Positions 18,783 through 27,331 of a DNA stretch of 64,000 nucleotides are shown here, piece by piece. The position numbers and the translations under genes are program-made. The stretch is taken from the NCBI RefSeq assembly GCF_010093225.1, contig NZ_PDWM01000005.1, positions 1 to 64,000 on the forward strand, read 5' to 3'. The notes below the pieces were generated by a model, which was not told where the DNA came from, did no database searches, and was given only the letters and a program-made list of their open reading frames with translations. Positions within the stretch are counted from its first letter, which is position 1, and every line of letters begins with the position of its first letter. This stretch comes from Pseudoxanthomonas koreensis. Lineage in GTDB: Bacteria > Pseudomonadota > Gammaproteobacteria > Xanthomonadales > Xanthomonadaceae.

Positions 18783-19823
18783 TCAGCCATCATGCGCGAT
18801 GCGGTAACGCTCGAAGGCATCGATCGCATCGTCCACCGTGACCAGGTCCATCACCCCGTCGTGCTCGATCTTGGTGCCCCACTTGAGCGCGCTGGCGGGC
18901 TTGCCGAGGTAGCGGCGCGCCGCATCGTCGTAGCGGTCCACGCAGTAGCGCCGGTCCGAGTAGGGGCCGCTGCGCGCCGGGTTGCTGGCCGCGTGCAGGC
19001 CCAGCACCCTGGTGCCCATCGCGTTGGCGATGTGCATCGGGCCGGAGTCGGGGGTGACCAGCAGGCTGGCGCGTTCGAGCAGGGCCGGCAGCTGCTTGAG
19101 CGTGTCCTTGCCGACCAGGTCCAGTGCCGGCGCGCGCATCGCCGCCACGATCGCATCGGCGGTGCTGCGCTCCAGTTCGCGGCGCCCGCCACACAGCACC
19201 ACCCGCCAGCCACGGCCGGCGGCATGGTCGGCCAGGGCCGCGTAGCGGTCGGGGTACCAGTTGCGGCGCACGTGGCTGGAGCAGGGCGAGACCATCAGCA
19301 CCGGGGTGCCGTCATCGGGCCACTGCGCCTGCGCCCATTCCCGCGCCTCGTCCGGGACCGGCAGGTCCCAGGCCACCTGGTCCTGGACCAGGCCCAGCGG
19401 CTCGCAGAAGCTGCCGATCGCGTCGAGCACGTGGATGCCGGGGCGGTCGGCGATGCGCTCGTTGATGAAGAGGCCGTGCAGGTCCTTCGAACGCGAGCGG
19501 TCGTAGCCGATCCGGCGCCGCGCCGGGATGAAGGCCGAGAGCAGGTTGGCGCGGGCGGCGACCTGCATCTGCAGCAGCACCTCGAAGCCGCCGGCGGGCA
19601 GTTCGCGCCGCAGCGCGCGCATCCCGGCCAGGCCGCTGCGCTTGTCGTAGACGTGGAAAACCACTCCTTCCAGGCCGTCCAGCAGGCGCCGGCCGGCCGG
19701 GTCGATCACCCAGTGCAGCGGCGGTGCGTCCGGCCAGGCGCGCTGCAAGGTGCGCACCAGGGGAACGACGTGGGTCACGTCGCCGAGCGCGGACAGGCGG
19801 AGCAGGCAGAGGGGTGGGCGCAT
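18783..19823 (-). CDS. Glycosyltransferase family 9 (heptosyltransferase-like)
   Basis: 346 residues. The family 9 layout is clear: N-terminal [20 protein letters not shown], central [21 protein letters not shown], and the C-terminal nucleotide-sugar site [24 protein letters not shown]. This is close to heptosyltransferase I (WaaC), which adds heptose to Kdo of the lipopolysaccharide inner core in the cytoplasm. The divergent neighbour is a Kdo kinase, which fits inner-core synthesis. Exact donor and acceptor cannot be told from sequence. Confidence 0.88.
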   Translation of the reverse strand: MRPPLCLLRLSALGDVTHVVPLVRTLQRAWPDAPPLHWVIDPAGRRLLDGLEGVVFHVYDKRSGLAGMRALRRELPAGGFEVLLQMQVAARANLLSAFIPARRRIGYDRSRSKDLHGLFINERIADRPGIHVLDAIGSFCEPLGLVQDQVAWDLPVPDEAREWAQAQWPDDGTPVLMVSPCSSHVRRNWYPDRYAALADHAAGRGWRVVLCGGRRELERSTADAIVAAMRAPALDLVGKDTLKQLPALLERASLLVTPDSGPMHIANAMGTRVLGLHAASNPARSGPYSDRRYCVDRYDDAARRYLGKPASALKWGTKIEHDGVMDLVTVDDAIDAFERYRIAHDG

Positions 19824-19836
19824 CGCTTGCGGCTGT

Positions 19837-19845
19837 TGTTAGACT
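19837..19845 (+). promoter_or_regulatory. Extended -10 of kdkA (leaderless arrangement)
   Basis: TGTTAGACT matches the extended -10 pattern TGn-TAnnnT. Seven bases separate it from the ATG at 19853, so the transcript should start at or within a base or two of the start codon. No Shine-Dalgarno sequence is present. Confidence 0.4.
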
Positions 19846-19852
19846 CGTGCGG

Positions 19853-20602
19853 ATGGTCGCCTTCGACGCCAGTGAAGCCCTGACGCCGTACCGCGCCGAG
19901 CGCGGATACGGGGCCATTCTGTTCGACCGCGAACGGCTGCGGCAAGCCGGCGCCGAACTGTTCTCCCCGGCGGCCTGGGGCGAGCGCGCGCGGCCGGTGG
20001 GCTCCGGCGGGCGTGGGGGGGCCTGGTTCGTGGACGCGCCGTCCGGGCCGTGCGTGCTGCGCCACTACCTGCCCGGCGGCATGGCCGCGCGCTTCAGCCG
20101 GGACCGCTACCTGTGGCGCGGGGCCTCGCACACGCGCAGCTTTGCCGAGTTCCGGCTGATGCGCGAACTGCTCGGCCGCGGCCTGCCGGTGCCGCGGCCG
20201 CTGGCCGCCAGCTATGAGCGCGATGGCGTCGGCTACCGCGCGGCGATCCTGCTGGAGCGGCTGACGGAGGTGCGCTCGCTCGCCGACCGCGCCCTGGTCG
20301 CCGGCAACGGTGCGCCCTGGGAGGAAGCGGGGCGGCTGATCGCGCGCTTCCACCGCGAGGGCCTGGACCACGCCGACCTCAACGCGCACAACCTGCTGTT
20401 CGACGGCAACGGCCGCGGCTGGATGATCGATTTCGACCGCTGCCGCCTGCGCATCCCCGCTACCCACTGGCGCGAGGGGAACCTGCGCCGGCTGCTGCGC
20501 TCGCTGGTCAAGCTGCGCGGCGAGCGCGCGTCGGGCGAGGTCGAAGCCGACTTCGCCCGCCTGCACCGCGCCTACGACCTGGTCTGGAAGCGGGGCTGCT
20601 GA
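19853..20602 (+). CDS. kdkA: 3-deoxy-D-manno-octulosonic acid kinase
   Basis: 249 residues. A KdkA/WaaP-type small kinase that phosphorylates Kdo of the lipopolysaccharide inner core. Its kinase core reads [19 protein letters not shown] followed by [10 protein letters not shown], giving the catalytic Asp and the metal-binding Asp. The N-terminal half has [10 protein letters not shown], the nucleotide lysine/arginine region. I chose ATG 19853 since it restores the family N-terminus; the longer frame overlaps the GT9 gene antisense. Its stop TGA overlaps the next start (TGATG), so it leads a tightly coupled operon into the moa genes. Confidence 0.88.
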   Translation: MVAFDASEALTPYRAERGYGAILFDRERLRQAGAELFSPAAWGERARPVGSGGRGGAWFVDAPSGPCVLRHYLPGGMAARFSRDRYLWRGASHTRSFAEFRLMRELLGRGLPVPRPLAASYERDGVGYRAAILLERLTEVRSLADRALVAGNGAPWEEAGRLIARFHREGLDHADLNAHNLLFDGNGRGWMIDFDRCRLRIPATHWREGNLRRLLRSLVKLRGERASGEVEADFARLHRAYDLVWKRGC

Positions 20603-21360
20603 TGGCCGACTGGTCGCTGCGGCTGCACGGGGTCGGCAACGCGTCGGCGGTGGAGCTGGGCTCGGCCATGGCCAGCATCGAGCGCGACGGCCGGCCGGGG
20701 CTGACCATCGACTGCGGCGCCGAGGGACTGACCGCGCACGAGGCGCTCTACGGCGGCCCGCCCGACGCGGTGTTCGTCACCCACGTGCACCTGGACCACG
20801 TGGCCGGTTTCGAGCGGCTGTTCGTCTCCACCTATTTCGATCCGCACCGGCGTGGCAAGGTGCGGCTGTACGTGCCGGCGCCGGTGGTGCCGCTGCTGCA
20901 GCGGCGGGTCGGCGACTATCCCAACGTGCTGGCCGAGGGCGGGGCCAACTTCTGGGACGCGTTCCAGCTGGTCCCGGTGAGCGACGCGTTCTGGCACGAC
21001 GGGCTGCGCCTGGAAGTGTTCCCGGTGCGCCACCACTGGCCCGACACCGCCTTCGGCCTGCGCCTGCGCGGCAGCGTGGTCTGGAGCGGCGACACCCGGC
21101 CGGTCCCGGAGATGCTGGCCCGGCACGCCGACGCCGGCGAACTGGTCGCCCACGACTGCGCGCTGCACGGCAATCCCTCGCATACCGGGCTGGACGACCT
21201 GGAGCGCGAATATCCCGATGCGCTGCGCAAGCGCATGCTGCTGTACCACTACGCCGGCCATGCCGACGCGGCGGCGATGGTCGCCCGCGGCTACCGGGTG
21301 GCGCGGCCCGGCGAAGCCTGGCCGCTGGCGGCGCCGACCGCGATGCAGGCAGCGCCATGA
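20602..21360 (+). CDS. Metallo-beta-lactamase fold hydrolase (RNase Z-like)
   Basis: 252 residues. The zinc motif THVHLDH is intact, with later ligands likely at VRHHWPD, WSGDTRP, HDCALH and LYHYAGHAD. The pattern resembles RNase Z/arylsulfatase-like members rather than glyoxalase II. The substrate is unknown. It overlaps kdkA by one base and moaA by four bases, so all are translated together. It could act on a sugar phosphate, on RNA or on a molybdopterin precursor; the sequence does not decide. Confidence 0.82.
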   Translation: MADWSLRLHGVGNASAVELGSAMASIERDGRPGLTIDCGAEGLTAHEALYGGPPDAVFVTHVHLDHVAGFERLFVSTYFDPHRRGKVRLYVPAPVVPLLQRRVGDYPNVLAEGGANFWDAFQLVPVSDAFWHDGLRLEVFPVRHHWPDTAFGLRLRGSVVWSGDTRPVPEMLARHADAGELVAHDCALHGNPSHTGLDDLEREYPDALRKRMLLYHYAGHADAAAMVARGYRVARPGEAWPLAAPTAMQAAP

Positions 21361-22406
21361 GCGCGCACGAGGCAGGTGCCGGGATGGACGCGGTGCAGCC
21401 GCTGCCCGCGCTGGCGCAGGACCGCCTCGGACGTCCGTTGCACGACCTGCGGCTGTCGGTGATCGACGCCTGCAATTTCCGCTGCGGCTACTGCATGCCG
21501 GCCGACCGCATCCCCGACGACCACGGCCTGGATGCCGCCGGGCGGCTGTCGTTCGACCAGATCGAGACGCTGGTGCGCGGCTTCGCCGCCGTCGGCGTGC
21601 GCAAGCTGCGCCTGACCGGTGGCGAACCGCTGCTGCGCAAGCGCCTGCCGGAACTGGTCGCGCGCCTGGCGCGCGTGCCCGGCATCGACGACCTGGCCCT
21701 GACCACCAACGCCTCGCTGCTGGCCGCGCAGGCGCGCGCGCTGCGCGAGGCGGGGCTGCGGCGGATCACGGTGAGCCTGGACGCGCTGGACCCGGCGGTG
21801 TTCGGCGCGATGTCCGGCGGCCGCGGCGAGGTCGGCACGGTGCTGCGCGGGATCGCCGCCGCGGAGGAGGCCGGCTTCGACGCGCTCAAGATCAACTGCG
21901 TGGTCCAGCGCGGCGTCAACGAAGACCAGGTGCTGCCGCTGCTGCAGCACTTCCGCGGCAGCGGGCACGTGGTCCGCTTCATCGAATACATGGATGTGGG
22001 CACCTGCAACGGCTGGGCGCCGGCGCAGGTGGTGCCCTCGGCCGAGTTGCGCGCGCGCATCGATGCGCACTGGCCGCTGCGGCCGCTGCAGTCGCAGTAC
22101 ACTGGCGAGGTGGCCGAGCGCCATGCCTTCGTCGACGGTGGTGGCGAAGTCGGCTTCGTCAGTTCGGTCAGCGCGCCGTTCTGCGGCGACTGCCACCGCG
22201 CGCGGGTCTCGGCCGACGGCCGCCTCTATACCTGCCTGTTCGCCGCCCATGGCCATGACCTGAAGCCGGCGCTGGCGCATGGCGGCGAGGCGCTGGCCGC
22301 CGAAGTGGCCACGCTGTGGTCGCGGCGCAGCGACCGCTACAGCGAGATCCGCGGCAACCCGCGCGCGCCGCGCAAGCACATCGAGATGTACCTGATCGGA
22401 GGTTGA
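21357..22406 (+). CDS. moaA: GTP 3',8-cyclase, molybdenum cofactor biosynthesis
   Basis: 349 residues. Radical SAM enzyme that converts GTP to 3',8-cyclo-GTP, the first step of molybdopterin synthesis. The N-terminal cluster motif is CNFRCGYC (Cys39, Cys43, Cys46). The C-terminal cluster is Cys276, Cys279 and Cys293 (FCGDCHRA...YTC). The C-terminus ends in Gly-Gly, as required in the family. Its start overlaps the preceding gene by four bases, so there is no room for a molybdenum cofactor riboswitch directly upstream. Confidence 0.97.
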   Translation: MSAHEAGAGMDAVQPLPALAQDRLGRPLHDLRLSVIDACNFRCGYCMPADRIPDDHGLDAAGRLSFDQIETLVRGFAAVGVRKLRLTGGEPLLRKRLPELVARLARVPGIDDLALTTNASLLAAQARALREAGLRRITVSLDALDPAVFGAMSGGRGEVGTVLRGIAAAEEAGFDALKINCVVQRGVNEDQVLPLLQHFRGSGHVVRFIEYMDVGTCNGWAPAQVVPSAELRARIDAHWPLRPLQSQYTGEVAERHAFVDGGGEVGFVSSVSAPFCGDCHRARVSADGRLYTCLFAAHGHDLKPALAHGGEALAAEVATLWSRRSDRYSEIRGNPRAPRKHIEMYLIGG

Positions 22407-22907
22407 GTGGCCACGCGAAAATCCCCCCCCGGCAAGCTGACCCACCTGGATGCCGCCGGCCGCCCGGCGATGGTCGACGTCTCCGCCAAGCAGGTGGGCG
22501 CACGCAGCGCCACCGCCGAGTGCCGGGTGAAGTTTCCCGCCGCCGTGGCCGCGCAGCTGCGCGCCAGCGGCCTGCGCGGGCCCAAGGGCGGGATCGTCGA
22601 GACCGCGGTGATCGCCGGGACGATGGCGGCCAAGCGCACCCACGAACTGGTCCCGTTCTGCCACGCGCTGGCGCTGGACGGCGTGCGCATCGGCATCGAC
22701 TGGCACGGCGACCGCGAACTGCGGATCGAATGCACCGCGCGCACCACCGCGCGCACCGGGGTGGAGATGGAAGCACTGACCGGGGCCACGGTGGCCGCGC
22801 TGACCGTGTACGACATGAGCAAGGCGCTCTCGCACGCGATCGTGCTGGGCCCGGCGAAACTGCTGGGCAAGCGCGGCGGCAAGCGCGATTTCGGGAAGAC
22901 GGACTGA
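22407..22907 (+). CDS. moaC: Cyclic pyranopterin monophosphate synthase
   Basis: 166 residues. It rearranges 3',8-cyclo-GTP to cyclic pyranopterin monophosphate. Conserved segments are [29 protein letters not shown] and YDMSKALSH. The start is GTG at 22407 immediately after the moaA stop, with GGAGG at 22398-22402 ending four bases before it. It overlaps moaD by one base. Confidence 0.97.
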   Translation: MATRKSPPGKLTHLDAAGRPAMVDVSAKQVGARSATAECRVKFPAAVAAQLRASGLRGPKGGIVETAVIAGTMAAKRTHELVPFCHALALDGVRIGIDWHGDRELRIECTARTTARTGVEMEALTGATVAALTVYDMSKALSHAIVLGPAKLLGKRGGKRDFGKTD

Positions 22908-23149
22908 TGGCACGGGTACGCCTGCTGTATTTCGCCAGCCTGCGCGAGGCGGCCGGGCGCGAAGGCGAGGAGGTGGAGAGCACTGCGGCCGACCTGGCCG
23001 GGCTCTACGCCGAGACCGCCGCGCGCCACGGCCTGCAATGGCCGCGCGAACGGCTGCGGGTGGCGGTGGACGGCGCCTTCGCGCGCTGGGACGACGCGCT
23101 GCGCGACGGCAGCGAGGTCGCCTTCATCCCGCCGGTGTCGGGAGGCTGA
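22907..23149 (+). CDS. moaD: Molybdopterin synthase small subunit
   Basis: 80 residues, a ubiquitin-like sulfur carrier. The C-terminus ends PPVSGG; the terminal Gly is adenylated and thiocarboxylated to donate sulfur in the MoaD2-MoaE2 complex. The order moaC-moaD-moaE, with overlapping or adjoining codons, is standard. No MoeB-type adenylating enzyme is in this window. Confidence 0.95.
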   Translation: MARVRLLYFASLREAAGREGEEVESTAADLAGLYAETAARHGLQWPRERLRVAVDGAFARWDDALRDGSEVAFIPPVSGG

Positions 23150-23150
23150 G

Positions 23151-23645
23151 ATGGAACGCGAAGTACAGGACGGCGCCATGGCGCAGCCCGGACCGGCATG
23201 TTTCGAACTGGCCGACGCCGCGTTCGCCATCGAGCCGCTGCGCGCGCAGCTGCTGCGCGCCGAAGCCGGCGCCTACGCCAGCTTCGAAGGCTGGGTGCGC
23301 GACCACAACGACGGCCGCCCGGTGCTGGGGCTGCACTACGAGGCCTATGCCACGCTGGCGGGCGCCGAGGGCCAGCGCATCGTCGAAGAGGCGATGGCGC
23401 GCTTCGCCATCGCCGGCGTGCACTGCGTGCACCGCACCGGCGAGCTGGCGATCGGCGACCTGGCGGTGTGGGTCGGCGTGAGCGCGGCGCACCGCGACGC
23501 GGCGTTCGCCGCCTGCCGCTTCGTGATCGACGAGGTCAAGGCGCGGGTGCCGATCTGGAAGCGCGAGCGCTATGCCGACGGCGGCCCGCAGTGGCTGCAT
23601 CCGGAGCCGGCCGGGGCTGGTGCGGCGCAGCAGGAGGAGCCGTGA
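23151..23645 (+). CDS. moaE: Molybdopterin synthase catalytic subunit
   Basis: 164 residues. It inserts the dithiolene sulfurs into precursor Z using MoaD thiocarboxylate. The catalytic lysine region KARVPIWKRERY and the segment FEGWVRDHNDGR are present. It is slightly longer than E. coli MoaE because of extra residues at both ends. It follows moaD after one base and overlaps the beta-propeller gene by one base. Confidence 0.96.
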   Translation: MEREVQDGAMAQPGPACFELADAAFAIEPLRAQLLRAEAGAYASFEGWVRDHNDGRPVLGLHYEAYATLAGAEGQRIVEEAMARFAIAGVHCVHRTGELAIGDLAVWVGVSAAHRDAAFAACRFVIDEVKARVPIWKRERYADGGPQWLHPEPAGAGAAQQEEP

Positions 23646-24652
23646 TGAAACGCATCCATCTCCATGCCGGCCTGGCGCTGGCGTTGCTCGGCGTGCAGGC
23701 GCCCGTGGCGGCCGGCGAACTGCTGGTAGGCAACAAGTCCGCCGACACGCTGTGGCGGCTGTCGCTGGAGGACGGGCGCAAGCTCGGCGAGGCGCCTACC
23801 GCGCCCGGCCCGCACGAGATCGCGGTGAGCCCCGACGGCACGCTGGCGGTGGTCAGCGAGTACGGACGACAGGCGCCGGGCCACACCCTGGGCGTGTACG
23901 GCACGGACACCGGGACCTTGCTGCGCCGGATCGATCTTGGCGTGCACGGCCGCCCGCACGGCATGCGCTTCGAGGCCGACGGCCGCCACCTGCTCGCCAC
24001 CACCGAGGCCAGCGACGCATTGCTGCGGGTGGACCTGGACGGCAAGGTCGAGCGCGTGTTCGACCTGGGGCCGGGCAAGGGCCATATGGTCGCGCTCTCG
24101 GCCGATGGCGCGACCGCTTACGTGAGCAAGGTCGGCGCCGGCACCGTGGTGCGCGTGGACCTGGCCGACGGCGCGGTGCTGGAAAAACCCGCCGGCGCCG
24201 GCGCCGAAGGCATCGGCATCGCCCCGGATGGCACGGTGTGGGTGAGCAACCGCGAGGCCGGCACGGTGACCGTGCACGACCCGGCCACGCTGGACGCGCT
24301 CGACACCCTGGACAGCGCCGGCTTCCCGATCCGGGTCGGCTTCACTCCCAGCGGCCGGCACGCGCTGGTGACCAACGCGCGTGCGGCGACTCTGGCGGTG
24401 TTCGACACGGTCTCGCGCAAGCCGGTGGCGCGGGTCGAACTGGCGCGCCCGGGCGTGGAATACCGCGAAACCATGCCCGGCCGCGCCGCGCTGCCGATCG
24501 GTGCCATCGCCGATCCGTCCGGTCAGCGCGTCTACGTCGCCATCAGCGGCGGCAACGAGATCGCCGTGGTCGACACCGCGAGCTGGAAAGTGGTGGAACG
24601 CTGGCCGACCGGCGACGAGCCGGATGCGCTGGGGATCGTGCCGTCCCGCTGA
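23645..24652 (+). CDS. Secreted YncE-like beta-propeller protein
   Basis: 335 residues. An N-terminal signal peptide (about residues 1-22, LALALLGVQAPVAAG) directs it to the periplasm. The rest is a run of propeller blades with YncE/NHL-type strands: HEIAVSPDGTLAVV, HGMRFEADGRHLLAT, GIGIAPDGTVWVS and VYVAISGGNEIAVVD. The function is unknown; related proteins bind DNA or act as surface or redox-associated propellers. It is translationally coupled to moaE, but nothing in it suggests molybdenum chemistry. It ends the operon. Confidence 0.8.
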   Translation: MKRIHLHAGLALALLGVQAPVAAGELLVGNKSADTLWRLSLEDGRKLGEAPTAPGPHEIAVSPDGTLAVVSEYGRQAPGHTLGVYGTDTGTLLRRIDLGVHGRPHGMRFEADGRHLLATTEASDALLRVDLDGKVERVFDLGPGKGHMVALSADGATAYVSKVGAGTVVRVDLADGAVLEKPAGAGAEGIGIAPDGTVWVSNREAGTVTVHDPATLDALDTLDSAGFPIRVGFTPSGRHALVTNARAATLAVFDTVSRKPVARVELARPGVEYRETMPGRAALPIGAIADPSGQRVYVAISGGNEIAVVDTASWKVVERWPTGDEPDALGIVPSR

Positions 24653-24725
24653 CCGCCGTGGTGCACTATGTGAAACGGCGTCCCGGAGGGCCGGAACTAT
24701 GCCGGGGCCGGGACGAGGGATGCGC

Positions 24726-25439
24726 ATGGATTTCCTGAAAATCCTCAAGTCGTTCGAAGAGTTCGTCTACGAAGCGCTGACCTGGCTGGTGCTGCTGCCG
24801 CGCACCTTGTGGCGCATCGTCGTCTCGCCAAGGCGGATGACCGGTTATGCCGGCACGCAGCTGGCCTCACAGGACGAGAGCCGCTTCAGCGATGCGATCA
24901 GCCCGCCGTTGCTGCTGATCCTGTGCGTGCTGATCTCGCACTTCATCGACCTGGCCATGCGCCATCCGGCCCCGGAAGAGAACGCCGGCCTGGGCGCCGT
25001 GGTGCTGTCGTCGGAGCAGAACCTGCTGCTCTACCGGACCATCGCCTTCGGCGTGTGGTCGCTGGCGGGTGCGGTCTACCTGCTTGTACGCACCCGCCGG
25101 CCCGTGGACCGGGAGACGTTGCGGGCGCCGTTCTACGAACAGTGCTACCTGGTCGCACCCTTCGCTTTCACCATCTCGGTGTCGCTGACGCTGATGGCGC
25201 TGGACCGTCCGTGGCTGGTGCAGATCGCCGCATGCATGTTCCTGGCAGCGACCGGCTGGTTCTGGCTGGTGCAGGCGGCGTGGTTCCGCTCGCGCGCTTC
25301 GCTGGGCCTGTGGCGCAGCCTGTTGGCGGCCGCGCTGGTGCTGGTCGTCGGATCCGTCGTCAATGCAGGCGTGGGGCGTGTGCTGAGTGCCAGCGGCCAC
25401 GCTTCGGCAACGGCGGCCGAAGATCCGGCGTCGCCTTGA
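24726..25439 (+). CDS. Predicted inner-membrane protein, unknown function
   Basis: 237 residues. The first 45 are cytoplasmic-like and basic (LLPRTLWRIVVSPRRMTGY). About five hydrophobic helices follow, starting near residue 60 (PPLLLILCVLISHFI). ATG 24726 is chosen because GAGGG lies six bases upstream; ATG 24720 in the same frame has almost no spacing. I do not recognise the family; permease-like and Yip1-like small membrane proteins look similar. It is followed by the 4.5S RNA gene on the other strand. Confidence 0.7.
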   Translation: MDFLKILKSFEEFVYEALTWLVLLPRTLWRIVVSPRRMTGYAGTQLASQDESRFSDAISPPLLLILCVLISHFIDLAMRHPAPEENAGLGAVVLSSEQNLLLYRTIAFGVWSLAGAVYLLVRTRRPVDRETLRAPFYEQCYLVAPFAFTISVSLTLMALDRPWLVQIAACMFLAATGWFWLVQAAWFRSRASLGLWRSLLAAALVLVVGSVVNAGVGRVLSASGHASATAAEDPASP

Positions 25440-25507
25440 GAAGAGCAGGGCTGGTGCGCCGGTATGGCGCCCCTGGCTTTAGGACGTTGATTTTCCGGTG
25501 CGCGAAA

Positions 25508-25621
25508 AGGTGGCGGCCCCGCCGGCTTGCCTCGGCGCCCGCGTCGATCGATACCGTTGCTGCCTTCCGGCCCTGGCGGGATTTTCGATCTAGCGTCGCG
25601 AGGGGCCGACGGGGCCACCAT
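25508..25621 (-). ncRNA. ffs: Signal recognition particle RNA (4.5S RNA)
   Basis: Read on the minus strand, the universally conserved apical domain is present: CCAGGGCCGGAAGGCAGCAA, with the GGAA tetraloop and asymmetric loop that bind Ffh. The ends TGGTGGCCCCG and CGGGGCCGCCA pair to close the hairpin, giving about 114 nt. The stem is followed by TTTT, so it may serve as its own terminator. A TAGAAT -10 candidate (complement of 25704-25709) would give a leader of about 75 bases, to be trimmed as in E. coli. Exact ends are estimates. Confidence 0.88.
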
Positions 25622-25774
25622 GGGACTGGAGCGCGCGGGCGGTCCAGGGTTCCGGCAGGCGGGGCGGGCGGTTGAAGCGGCCGCCGCGCGAGCGGGGAGG
25701 CGAATTCTAGCCGATCCGTGCGACGGGCCGCCATGGCGGGGCGTGTCGGGGTGGACCAAAACCGGTTCACTTTA

Positions 25775-25804
25775 CAAGCAGGTTGTCATATGACAACCTG
25801 CTTG
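25775..25804. promoter_or_regulatory. 30-bp perfect palindrome upstream of the HTH gene
   Basis: The half-site CAAGCAGGTTGTCAT is followed directly by its exact complement. It ends 37 bases before the HTH-protein start. It could be the operator of that regulator, or a hairpin in the transcript; it has no T-tail. The surrounding bases are noticeably more AT-rich than the rest of the window. Confidence 0.6.
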
Positions 25805-25841
25805 GTGTCACTGGATTCCTTGGCGTAATCGACAACACTCA

Positions 25842-26372
25842 ATGAGTGAGTACGAATTCACCTTGAAGTTCCGATTGCCGGACGTCGACGCTGATCCGGA
25901 GCAGTTCATCGACGCGCTGGCCGAGGCCGGATGCGATGACGCGACTGTGGGTATCGGCCAGCAAGGCCGCATCGCCCTGGACTTTACCCGCGAGGCTGCC
26001 GATGCCCTGGAGGCCATCGTTTCGGCGGTGCAGGCGGTCAAGGGTGCGATCCCCGGTGCGGAGCTGATCGAAGCATCGCCGGATTTCGTGGGACTGACGG
26101 ATGTGGCGGACCTGGTCGGTTGTTCGCGCCAGAACATCCGCAAGCTGATGATCAGTAATCCAGAGACCTTCCCGGCTGCGGTGCATGAGGGCTCACAGGC
26201 GTTCTGGCACCTGCGCCCGGTGTTGGTCTGGTTTTCCGAGACCCAGAAGCGGCCGATCGATCGCTCGCTGATCGAGGTTTCCGAAGTGACCATGAAGGTC
26301 AACATCGCAAAAGAGACGCGCCGCATGTCCGGCGTGGGGCTCCTCAAAGAGCTCGAAACGCTCTTCGCTTGA
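25842..26372 (+). CDS. Helix-turn-helix DNA-binding protein, accessory
   Basis: 176 residues. Residues 1-80 form a small alpha/beta domain of unknown type (EFTLKFRLPDVDADPEQF). An HTH of MerR/Xis-like type follows at about 86-106 (GLTDVADLVGCSRQNIRKLM), then FWHLRPVLVWF and a C-terminal helix. No effector domain or membrane segment is visible. It lies alone between the 4.5S RNA and a toxin-antitoxin pair, directly after a 30-bp palindrome, so an autoregulated repressor is a reasonable guess (inference). Base composition looks lower in GC than the neighbouring core genes, which suggests acquisition. Confidence 0.75.
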   Translation: MSEYEFTLKFRLPDVDADPEQFIDALAEAGCDDATVGIGQQGRIALDFTREAADALEAIVSAVQAVKGAIPGAELIEASPDFVGLTDVADLVGCSRQNIRKLMISNPETFPAAVHEGSQAFWHLRPVLVWFSETQKRPIDRSLIEVSEVTMKVNIAKETRRMSGVGLLKELETLFA

Positions 26373-26508
26373 GGCGCTGGTTCAGCAGTACTGGCGGGTG
26401 GGTTCCGGCGAAGCGCGGGGGTATGGGGCCTCCTGGGGGGGGCGAGACCAGAAGCTTCCGCTTGCCGGGTGCCTGTCCGGCGGGGAGTTGCGATAGCACT
26501 CGGAACAG

Positions 26509-26531
26509 TTGTACGGTATTCTTCCGTACAA
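26509..26531. promoter_or_regulatory. Operator-like inverted repeat of the toxin-antitoxin operon
   Basis: TTGTACGG, seven bases, CCGTACAA. The right arm runs into the AGGAGG ribosome site of the antitoxin gene. DUF1778 antitoxins with their GNAT toxins typically bind such palindromes and repress their own operon, so this is the likely operator. Confidence 0.65.
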
Positions 26532-26542
26532 GGAGGTCCGCC

Positions 26543-26806
26543 ATGACCAACGCCGCTGCCCGTCTCGACCTGCGCCTGAGCCCTGCGGACAAGGCGCGCA
26601 TTGCCCGCGCCGCCGACCTGCGCGGCGTGCCGCTGTCCGCATTCGTGCGCGATGCGGTACTGCGCGAAGCCGAAAGCATCATGGCTGCCGAACTGACCGT
26701 CACCCTGTCGGTGGAAGAGTCCCGGCGCCTCCTCGAGGCGCTGGATGCTCCCTTCCAGCCCAATGCCAGGCTCAAGAAGGCCCTCGTCCGCGTCACGCAG
26801 GCCTGA
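26543..26806 (+). CDS. DUF1778 (TacA/AtaR-like) antitoxin
   Basis: 87 residues. The N-terminal ribbon-helix-helix DNA-binding part reads RLDLRLSPADKARIARAADL followed by RGVPLSAFVRDAVLREA. The C-terminal part, ending LDAPFQPNARLKKALVRV, is the toxin-wrapping segment typical of DUF1778 (FxxPPxPNxxL-like). A strong AGGAGG lies six bases before ATG 26543. The toxin gene starts three bases after the stop codon. It should neutralise the acetyltransferase and repress the operon jointly with it. Confidence 0.9.
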   Translation: MTNAAARLDLRLSPADKARIARAADLRGVPLSAFVRDAVLREAESIMAAELTVTLSVEESRRLLEALDAPFQPNARLKKALVRVTQA

Positions 26807-26809
26807 TGC

Positions 26810-27298
26810 GTGCTCGTTGTCGAGCAACTCAAGCCCAGGCGACATGACCGCGAGGGATTCACTTGCGGTGAGCCGACGCTGGATGCCTACCTGCGCCATC
26901 AGGCCGCCCAACACCATCGCGACGGCATAAGCACCGCACATGTCCTGGTGGATGACGCCGATCCGGCCCGCATCCTCGGCTACTACAGCCTGTCCGCTGC
27001 CCAGCTTCTGCTGACCGACCTGCAGGAGGCCGATCGCAAGCGCCTGCCCGGCTACCCGGTACCGGCTATCCGGATGGGACGGCTGGCCGTCGCGGCCAGC
27101 GAGCAGGGCAAGGGACATGGCGATTACCTGCTGGCGCATGCCGTGGCGCGCAGCCTGGGGCTGCGCGAGCAGCTCGGAGTGCGCGTGTTGCTGGTAGATG
27201 CACTGCACGAGACAGCGGCCCGCTTCTATCGCGCCTATGGCTTCCGCGAAGCCACGGCGAACTCACGGACGTTGTATCTGCCGTTGGGGGATGTCTGA
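26810..27298 (+). CDS. GNAT-family toxin (TacT/AtaT-like tRNA acetyltransferase)
   Basis: 162 residues, starting GTG at 26810. GNAT fold with the acetyl-CoA loop RLAVAASEQGKGHGDYLLAH and the C-terminal ALHETAARFYRAYGF strand-helix. The N-terminal FTCGEPTLDAYLRHQAAQHH is the usual TacT-family opening. Known members acetylate the amino group of aminoacyl-tRNAs and stop translation until peptidyl-tRNA hydrolase repairs them; which tRNA this one targets is unknown. Three bases separate it from the antitoxin gene, a standard type II module. Confidence 0.9.
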   Translation: MLVVEQLKPRRHDREGFTCGEPTLDAYLRHQAAQHHRDGISTAHVLVDDADPARILGYYSLSAAQLLLTDLQEADRKRLPGYPVPAIRMGRLAVAASEQGKGHGDYLLAHAVARSLGLREQLGVRVLLVDALHETAARFYRAYGFREATANSRTLYLPLGDV

Positions 27299-27331
27299 GC
27301 AGAAGAAGGAATGAGGGTCGGCGAGAAGCGC

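Noticed and set aside
21100-21357. Possible molybdenum cofactor riboswitch before moaA
   Set aside because: moaA starts inside the end of the preceding gene, so there is no leader; I saw no riboswitch-like structure in the short region before kdkA either.
25527-25793. Small open frame overlapping the 4.5S RNA gene
   Set aside because: It reads antisense through a structured RNA and into the palindrome, with no family match or ribosome site.
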